DNA of 7,088 nt from Acetivibrio sp964466645 (GTDB taxonomy: Bacteria > Bacillota > Clostridia > Acetivibrionales > Acetivibrionaceae): NCBI GenBank assembly GCA_964466645.1, contig CAYXPB010000273.1:1-7088 (forward strand), written 5' to 3'. Of the stretch, positions 1 through 4,431 are shown piece by piece. Positions within the stretch are counted from its first letter, which is position 1, and every line of letters starts with the position of its first letter. Position numbers and translations under genes: made by a program. The notes beneath the pieces are model-generated. The model ran no database searches. It had not been told where the DNA came from and was given only the letters and a program-made list of their open reading frames with translations.

Positions 1-54
1 GCAGTTGGTGTTGCAGTTGGTGTTGCAGTTGGTGTTGCAGTTGGTGTTGCAGTT
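1..54. repeat. Perfect 12-bp tandem repeat coding the Thr-Pro-Thr-Ala linker
   Basis: The unit gcagttggtgtt occurs four times without a mismatch (1-48) and a half unit follows (49-54). The array continues past the left edge, so the true copy number is unknown. On the minus strand it is read as Ala-Thr-Pro-Thr, the kind of linker that joins modules in secreted cellulases. Identity at synonymous positions suggests recent slippage or unequal exchange. Confidence 0.95.
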
Positions 55-1160
55 GCTGCCATACCAGGTTCCAAACCACTTACCAAACTTCCATTTATGT
101 ATGCTGCTACCTTATTAGACTCAATATACTGGTTACTTGAATCAAATGAATAATCGTTTGTTTGTGTATAATTTGTCCAATCTCTTTTTGCAAATCTTCC
201 CTGAACTTCGGCTGCACAATTTGCTCCTAGAGTACCGTAACTAAAGCTAATTTCCAAATAGTAGTCTGCATCTGTAGTAGCTGATGCCACTTTGTAGAAC
301 TTTCCTGTCACACCTACTAGCGGGAAGTAAGTTGGGCTCAATATTGCAGCATGGTCACACCAAAAACTTTGAGCTTTAGCACCATCAATAGTGTAGTAAT
401 ATCTTAATTTTACATTCCTAAGGTCAACAGGTGAATTTCCTGTGTTTGTTATCTTAAACCTAGGCATGATACTATTAATCTTATTAGTTGAATTGCCACT
501 GTAAGTTTCAATTTTCAATCCGGATGTCACTGCTGATTTTGAAACTACTGTTGAAAATAAACTTGAAATACTTAATGCGGCCGCTGTTTTATATGATACA
601 TTGTTAAATAGCGTAGATTCACTGCTATTAAAACTCATATTAGACTTCTTCTCCTGTTTTGCAGCGTCCTTCGCAGCTTTCTCTTCTTCCTTTAATTCTT
701 CCTTTTCTTGTTTAGCTTCTTCTTTAGCTTCTTCTTTAGCTTCTTTAGCTTCTTCTTTAGCTTCTTCTTTAGCTTCTTTCTCTGCATCTTTCAATGCTTT
801 CTTAGCTTCAAGAAAAGCATTTGATGGCATCATATTTCTTATTTCCGGAAAACTTTCTTTAATTGCTAAATTTTGCTGTTCAGCAATCTTATCTGCCATT
901 ATAGAGGCTATGTACATTTCTGCCTCTTCCTTAATTTTTTTATCATTTTCTTCTTCTTGCTTCATTTCCTTTATAGCTGCTTTTTCTACTTCTTTTAGTT
1001 CTTTAGCAGAAGCTTTGAACTCTTCTTTCATTTGTTTTGAAATTTTGACTGTCCCATTTCCTGTCACAGTGCTATTTTCATTAGCAGCGTAAACAGAAAA
1101 TTGTGCAGACAACATACAAAAAACTAAAAGCAAAGAAGTAACTGTTTTTCTTAGTCTCAT
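1..1160 (-). CDS. Secreted CBM3 protein with an 11-residue-repeat charged helix and Thr-Pro linker (C-terminus beyond window)
   Basis: The frame is open from ATG at 1160 to the window edge (386 codons), so the C-terminus is missing. Residues 1-25 form a signal peptide (MRLRK, hydrophobic core, likely cleavage after VYA). Residues 40-172 are rich in Lys, Glu and Ala and should form a long charged helix; residues 128-149 are two exact copies of an 11-residue KEA/KEEA/KEEA unit. Residues 213-365 are a family 3 carbohydrate-binding module very like those of clostridial scaffoldins. The planar-strip residues that grip crystalline cellulose appear kept: D269 and H270 (FWCDHAA), probably Y278, R322 and W328 (GRFAKRDW). 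From residue 369 a Thr-Pro-Thr-Ala linker runs off the window. The start is supported by GGGGAGG five bases upstream. The role is extracellular cellulose attachment; what the linker connects to (catalytic domain, dockerin or anchor) is unknown. The CBM3 call is firm, the whole-protein function is not. Confidence 0.9.
   Translation of the reverse strand, partial: MRLRKTVTSLLLVFCMLSAQFSVYAANENSTVTGNGTVKISKQMKEEFKASAKELKEVEKAAIKEMKQEEENDKKIKEEAEMYIASIMADKIAEQQNLAIKESFPEIRNMMPSNAFLEAKKALKDAEKEAKEEAKEEAKEAKEEAKEEAKQEKEELKEEEKAAKDAAKQEKKSNMSFNSSESTLFNNVSYKTAAALSISSLFSTVVSKSAVTSGLKIETYSGNSTNKINSIMPRFKITNTGNSPVDLRNVKLRYYYTIDGAKAQSFWCDHAAILSPTYFPLVGVTGKFYKVASATTDADYYLEISFSYGTLGANCAAEVQGRFAKRDWTNYTQTNDYSFDSSNQYIESNKVAAYINGSLVSGLEPGMAATATPTATPTATPTATPT
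714..779. repeat. Tandem 33-bp duplication in the charged-helix region
   Basis: Two exact copies of a 33-bp unit lie next to each other (714-746 and 747-779). Read on the minus strand each copy codes KEA-KEEA-KEEA, residues 128-149 of the CBM3 protein. Each unit is itself built from AAA-GAA-(GAA)-GCT codons, so smaller 9- and 12-bp periods are also visible. An 11-residue period is close to three turns of alpha helix. Confidence 0.9.
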
Positions 1161-1165
1161 AAGAA

Positions 1166-1172
1166 CCTCCCC
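1166..1172 (-). promoter_or_regulatory. Shine-Dalgarno sequence of the CBM3 gene
   Basis: GGGGAGG on the minus strand ends five bases before the ATG at 1160. It contains the GGAGG core and fixes the start of the CBM3 gene. Confidence 0.85.
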
Positions 1173-1296
1173 AATTGTAATTTGTTTTTTTGCCATCGTC
1201 TTTAACATTATAATAAGCTTCAATAGCTAATTTTCAGCTTGACTAAATTCAAATAGCTCTTTCAGTTAAGCCTTCTGAATTTTTAAAGCTAGATGC

Positions 1297-1325
1297 ATAT
1301 TGTTTTTATGCCTTTATAATGTCAA
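1297..1325 (-). promoter_or_regulatory. Candidate sigma-A promoter of the CBM3 gene
   Basis: A perfect -35 box TTGACA (1320-1325) is followed after 17 bases by CAATAT (1297-1302), a poor -10 box. Transcription would begin near 1290 and leave a leader of about 130 nt. A TATAAT at 1207-1212 is an alternative -10 closer to the gene, but it lacks a good -35. Alternative sigma factors of the SigI type are known to control cellulosome genes in related species; I do not recognise such a site here. Confidence 0.4.
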
Positions 1326-1348
1326 AAATTCACTTCAAATGCTAGCAG

Positions 1349-1380
1349 CTCGCAAATTGTACATACAATTCCTTCACGAG
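1349..1380. repeat. Palindromic hairpin upstream of the CBM3 promoter
   Basis: On the minus strand CTCG ... AATTGTA-TG-TACAATT ... CGAG forms nested inverted repeats: seven-base inner arms around two bases, and four-base outer arms, with an asymmetric internal loop. It lies about 24 bp upstream of the candidate -35 box, and about 95 bp downstream of the small ORF end. It could be an operator, or a weak terminator for the transcript that starts near 1925; there is no U-run. The plus-strand string aattgtacat inside it recurs in the promoter region of the dockerin gene. Confidence 0.5.
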
Positions 1381-1473
1381 ATACCACTTTCAAAATAGAA
1401 GTATATTTAAAATCATCTCCTTTCTCGAAACCTTATTTATATTGTTATTCATAAGATGTAAAAATAAACTTTT

Positions 1474-1758
1474 TCAACAAACCAAGAACAAATGGTTTGC
1501 ATTACAATAAAAGCAATTATAATTGCTCGAAAAAAAACAGTGCAACAAGATGTACTTTAGCTTTAAACATATGTACTCGCAAACACCATAAAACCTTATA
1601 TCATTTATAAAGTGGTAAGATCCGGGCTTGAAATCAAAAAATTTTATGTTCCCTTTAGAAAGGTTATAAATTGTCAATTTGTTGTGGCAAATGGTGTTAA
1701 ATTTCGCAATAACATAAGAGCCGCATGAATCGCAGCCCTTGGCAGATAGAAACTTCAT
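1474..1758 (-). CDS. Doubtful small Cys-rich ORF, 94 codons, no recognised family
   Basis: I do not recognise this protein. The ATG at 1758 has a G-run (GGGGG) nine bases upstream, a plausible but imperfect ribosome site, and a good promoter lies about 170 bp further up. The first ~58 residues look protein-like, with alternating polar and hydrophobic residues and the segment IKFFDFKPGSYHF, which suggests a beta-rich extracellular or lipoprotein-like fold. The remaining ~36 residues are rich in Cys, Phe, Tyr and Leu and look like translated noncoding DNA, so the ORF may be a remnant broken by a frameshift or may be chance. It has about nine cysteines and no clear signal peptide. It is called at low confidence because it is the only candidate gene in about 1 kb. 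Confidence 0.25.
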   Translation of the reverse strand: MKFLSAKGCDSCGSYVIAKFNTICHNKLTIYNLSKGNIKFFDFKPGSYHFINDIRFYGVCEYICLKLKYILLHCFFSSNYNCFYCNANHLFLVC

Positions 1759-1781
1759 TTCAGTTATCCCCCAATAAAAAA

Positions 1782-1798
1782 TAGCCTCAAATTGGCTA
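1782..1798 (-). terminator. Small terminator-like hairpin with U-run
   Basis: On the minus strand TAGCC-(7 nt)-GGCTA is followed at once by TTTTTTATT. The stem is only five base pairs, so it would be a weak intrinsic terminator. It lies about 130 nt after the predicted start of the promoter at 1932-1960 and just before the Shine-Dalgarno of the small ORF, a position suited to attenuation or to ending a short RNA. Confidence 0.4.
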
Positions 1799-1931
1799 AA
1801 ACATTATATCTATACAAAAATTATTTAACTAATTGCGAACAAAACGATTAATTATGGCGAATACTACGAAGTCAATAAATCATAAAAATCAAGTTCTAAA
1901 TAATTTTGATACGTGCCAATATTCTATAAAC

Positions 1932-1960
1932 ATTTTATTTTATCTGCAATCTTATGTCAA
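1932..1960 (-). promoter_or_regulatory. Strong sigma-A-type promoter (TTGACA-17-TAAAAT)
   Basis: The -35 box TTGACA (1955-1960) is a perfect match, and TAAAAT (1932-1937), five of six consensus bases, follows after exactly 17 bases. It is the best promoter in the window. It points at the stretch holding the small hairpin, the doubtful ORF and finally the CBM3 gene, with a start predicted near 1925. Confidence 0.65.
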
Positions 1961-2112
1961 TACATTTTTACAAAAATGAACAAAAATAATCATTACTTTT
2001 TGTTTTTCAACGTAATTCTTCATATTTTCTTCATAAAGTATTATTACTTATCAAGTATTAGGTAATTCAAAAAAATAACTGGTCAATCGCCCTTTCAAAA
2101 AATCTGATTTAC

Positions 2113-2206
2113 ACTTTTTGCACTGCAAAATAATGTACCCCTGTATGAAAGCTTAAAGCTTTCATACAGGGCTTTATTCCTCAAATCTTGTATAGGTTAT
2201 TTTTTG
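2113..2206. repeat. Intergenic repeat copy A, with hairpin core
   Basis: This stretch matches 6862-6955 in the same orientation. Shared blocks are actttttg at the left, tgcaaa-taatgta, ctgt--gaaagctt / aagctttcat, gggctttt, and tataggttatttttt at the right; both copies are about 94 bp. Its position 20 bp after the stop of the dockerin gene makes it that gene's 3' untranslated region. It does not look like an insertion sequence: it codes nothing and I see no target duplication. Confidence 0.75.
2139..2171 (-). terminator. Perfect 15-bp-arm hairpin downstream of the dockerin gene
   Basis: Arms 2139-2153 and 2157-2171 are exact reverse complements around a three-base centre. The hairpin begins about 53 bp after the dockerin gene stop, so it probably ends or stabilises that transcript. 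It lacks a proper U-run (GTACATTATTTT follows on the minus strand), so it may serve mainly as a 3'-end stabiliser or work in both directions. Confidence 0.6.
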
Positions 2207-2224
2207 AAATAGCGTTATTACTTA

Positions 2225-4222
2225 CTATTTTTCTAATATCGGGTAATCTGATGTTTTTTTGCCAAAATTCTTTGCAATTATCATTACATCTTCAAGATTA
2301 ATTGCAGAATCAAAGTTAAGATCCATACCAGCATTATAGTTTGAGTCTTTTGATACAACATTTAGTACCTCAGACATTAATTTTATATCTTCTATTGTCA
2401 AAGCACCATCCATATTTAAGTCTCCTGACCATAGGGTAATAGGTGTAGTTTTTAAACCTATCGACACGTCCTTTTCTAGTTTTACATCGTTTATCTCTCT
2501 TGTCAAAAAGGAGGACTTACTTATTCTTAGCGAATACCCCTTATCATTATAAGGTACATTTGCAAACTGGAAATAGCCTTCACTATCCGTATAGGTATAG
2601 GTACCGGTTTGTACAATTTCAACTTTTATCCCTTTATTTATTTCTGGATACTGGGTTTCAACATTACAACCTATGTATCCGCCTAAAGCATATGTTTTAA
2701 CCTCGGCTATACCCGAACCGAATTCATAAGCACCACAATCAACCCTTTGAGCAGAATTTCTCTTATTGCCGTCAAAATCAAACTCCGCAAAATTGACAGG
2801 AGCCCCTGAATCAATAGCTAAAGACCCTTCTTTAATGCGGAAATCGGGCGTGTTTACATTTATCGCCACAAACTGCGGATTAATAAATTTTGAGTTTTTG
2901 TCATTACCTGATACACTCCTATATTTATCAAAACCCTGAATATCTTCATTTTTCCACATCCACTTAGAACCTAATGTTCCATTTAAAGAATAATAAATAT
3001 TATAATCAAAAATATTCCCACTGTTTTCCTTGTACTGATTGGAAATAAAGACGCTTTGACTTCCTGAATATAGTATATTGTTGCAGAATATATTACCACT
3101 AGTGCTGAACTGCATTAGCACTTCCCCACTACCGGTCACATTAGTATCGTTATTGTATAGAGTATTGTTGAAAAACTTACAATCTATTGTACTTCCTCGG
3201 TTGCTGTCATAGCCACCAAAAGCTATTCCTGTAAGGTTATTGTTATAAATAATATTGTTTAAAACTTTTATATTACTAGTGGATTTACCTTTATGCTCAC
3301 TTGCGACTTCTATACCAATATCACAGTTAAAAATACGGTTTTTCTCCATGGTCACATCCCGCGCACCATCGCTGTATATTCCACCGGCACAATAGTCAAC
3401 TCCATAGGCTGGATTACCGTAAGATGAAATGAAACTTACCGTATTTCCAGCAACGACTCCATTTCTAGCCTGATCATCGGCGTCTGAAGTTTTCTCCCAC
3501 CCTATAACAGCTATGCCAATATTATCGTTGTGATGTACATTATTTTTTATTACATGAAAGTCTTCAACATTTCCATTAATCGTTAGCGCTTCGCTTGACC
3601 CCAACTTACAGTTATATATCTCGTTCCCCTCAATTATTATTTTCTTTGCTGAAACGGATGATGCTCCGTATACTGCAATACCATGAGCATTGCCAACCTT
3701 AGAAGCGTTTGTATTAGTCTCAATATTATGTATTTTATTATTTTTAATTTCAATGTTATTAGCGCTTCCACGTATATGTACACCTACAGGTACAGGACTA
3801 GTAGAACTAGCTTTGTAGTTTCTTATCTCAAAGCCTGAGATTCTGATATAAGCTTTATTTTCAATAAACACCATTCCAGTGTAAGCGTCGGGAACTGTCA
3901 GCCCACTGCCATCGAGAATAGGACTTTCTCCCGGATAATTTGCTAGGGTAATAAAACCCTTGTCTTCTGAGCCGGAGGATGTAATAGTGATTCTCTCGTT
4001 ATAAATACCACCTCTTACATAAATTGTGCCTCCGGGCAAAACCATACTACATGCTTTTTTTATTGATTTGAAAGGCTTTTCTAGAGTTCCGGGATTGCTA
4101 TCACTGCCAGCTGATGAAACATAGTAGTTTGCAGCCTGAGCAAAGATCACATTTGTGTTGAAGCAAACTATTAAAATGCAAATCAGACACACAAGTACCA
4201 TTTTGAAACAATTTCTTTTCAT
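2225..4222 (-). CDS. Secreted right-handed beta-helix protein (PL9/DUF1565-like) with transthyretin-like module and C-terminal dockerin
   Basis: This 665-residue protein starts with a signal peptide (hydrophobic core 8-20, likely cleavage after AQA at 30). Residues 32-80 (YYVSSAGSDSNPGT, then PGGTIYVRGGIYNE) are the typical opening of DUF1565/PL9-like parallel beta-helix proteins. Residues 80-500 are rungs rich in Asn and Gly (NNKIHN, GNEIYN, KNNVHHNDN, NNIIYNN), with conserved-looking stretches DQARNGVV, GGIYSDGARD and IGIEVASEH. Residues 508-597 resemble a transthyretin/carboxypeptidase-regulatory-like domain (TYTDSEGYFQFANVP). Residues 598-655 are a dockerin with two calcium loops, D601-L-N-M-D605 ... 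D612 and D634-L-N-F-D638 ... D645. A pectin- or uronate-directed lyase, epimerase or hydrolase is likely, but I cannot name substrate or catalytic residues. The dockerin implies attachment to a scaffoldin cohesin. The start is fixed by GGGGGGAAGG eight bases upstream. Confidence 0.88.
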   Translation of the reverse strand: MKRNCFKMVLVCLICILIVCFNTNVIFAQAANYYVSSAGSDSNPGTLEKPFKSIKKACSMVLPGGTIYVRGGIYNERITITSSGSEDKGFITLANYPGESPILDGSGLTVPDAYTGMVFIENKAYIRISGFEIRNYKASSTSPVPVGVHIRGSANNIEIKNNKIHNIETNTNASKVGNAHGIAVYGASSVSAKKIIIEGNEIYNCKLGSSEALTINGNVEDFHVIKNNVHHNDNIGIAVIGWEKTSDADDQARNGVVAGNTVSFISSYGNPAYGVDYCAGGIYSDGARDVTMEKNRIFNCDIGIEVASEHKGKSTSNIKVLNNIIYNNNLTGIAFGGYDSNRGSTIDCKFFNNTLYNNDTNVTGSGEVLMQFSTSGNIFCNNILYSGSQSVFISNQYKENSGNIFDYNIYYSLNGTLGSKWMWKNEDIQGFDKYRSVSGNDKNSKFINPQFVAINVNTPDFRIKEGSLAIDSGAPVNFAEFDFDGNKRNSAQRVDCGAYEFGSGIAEVKTYALGGYIGCNVETQYPEINKGIKVEIVQTGTYTYTDSEGYFQFANVPYNDKGYSLRISKSSFLTREINDVKLEKDVSIGLKTTPITLWSGDLNMDGALTIEDIKLMSEVLNVVSKDSNYNAGMDLNFDSAINLEDVMIIAKNFGKKTSDYPILEK

Positions 4223-4230
4223 AAAATCAA

Positions 4231-4240
4231 CCTTCCCCCC
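4231..4240 (-). promoter_or_regulatory. Shine-Dalgarno sequence of the dockerin gene
   Basis: GGGGGGAAGG on the minus strand ends eight bases before the ATG at 4222. The AAGG part and G-rich run pair with the 16S end and support this start, which also gives a complete signal peptide. Confidence 0.7.
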
Positions 4241-4331
4241 ATACTTAATTTAAAATACTTTCATCTATTTCTATTTAAAAAGCATTTTATTCTCTCTATG
4301 TTATCTACAAAACCTTACTTAATAAAAACAA

Positions 4332-4364
4332 TTGTACATTTTTTTGGAATCATACATCGTACAA
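4332..4364. repeat. TTGTAC inverted repeat at the transcription start of the dockerin gene
   Basis: TTGTAC (4359-4364 on the minus strand) and GTACAA (4332-4337) flank 21 bases. A second, overlapping pair of T7 and A7 runs lies within or beside it, so two alternative hairpins are possible. It begins about 5 bp after the -10 box, so it would cover the start site and the first ~30 transcribed bases: an operator, or a 5' stem-loop. Confidence 0.45.
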
Positions 4365-4368
4365 AAAA

Positions 4369-4398
4369 ATTATATAATAGTTTTTACTAATATGTAAG
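4369..4398 (-). promoter_or_regulatory. Candidate sigma-A promoter of the dockerin gene
   Basis: CTTACA (4393-4398, four of six -35 bases) is followed after 18 bases by a perfect TATAAT (4369-4374). Transcription would start near 4362 and leave a leader of about 140 nt. It suggests that the dockerin gene can be expressed apart from the gene upstream of it; I see no good terminator between the two. Confidence 0.55.
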
Positions 4399-4431
4399 TC
4401 CTAAAATTGTTATTGCTTTAACCAATACCTT

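Larger units (their letters stand above)
1161..2112. other. Gene-poor intergenic region of about 950 bp
   Basis: Apart from the doubtful ORF at 1474-1758 I see no coding region here on either strand. It holds the candidate CBM3 promoter, a palindromic hairpin (1349-1380), a strong promoter (1932-1960) and a small terminator-like hairpin (1782-1798). An AAAGGAGATGA string (minus strand, about 1413-1423) looks like a Shine-Dalgarno but is followed by no sensible ORF. A perfect 16-bp palindrome AGCAATTATAATTGCT occurs near 1513-1528, inside the doubtful ORF. The stretch 1961-2112 is very AT-rich with nothing further that I can name. Confidence 0.6.

Noticed and set aside
714..779. CRISPR-like or tandem regulatory array
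   Set aside because: The repeats are contiguous, have no spacers, and are in frame within a coding sequence.
601..1092. 163-codon plus-strand ORF rich in Ser, Ala, Leu and Phe
   Set aside because: It is the antisense shadow of the Lys/Glu/Ala repeat of the CBM3 protein (GAA/GCT/AAA codons read backwards). It has no ribosome site and an implausible composition.
1349..1420. Short minus-strand frame with an upstream AAAGGAG (TTG start, about 23 codons)
   Set aside because: The Shine-Dalgarno-like string is too far from the TTG, the peptide is very short and it resembles nothing, including the N-terminus of RsgI-type anti-sigma factors that I looked for.
1474..1925. Known riboswitch (c-di-GMP type or other) ahead of the small ORF
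   Set aside because: A GCAAACC string occurs near 1495, but the other conserved parts of the c-di-GMP-I motif are absent and it lies at the end, not the start, of the ORF. No other riboswitch consensus was recognised.
2041..2054. 14-bp match (ttattacttatcaa) in inverse orientation to 7059-7072
   Set aside because: Both stretches are AT-rich, the match does not extend and it falls outside the aligned repeat; chance is enough to explain it.
2500..2700. 66-codon plus-strand ORF
   Set aside because: It lies wholly antisense to the transthyretin-like module of the dockerin gene, and shows no recognisable protein features.
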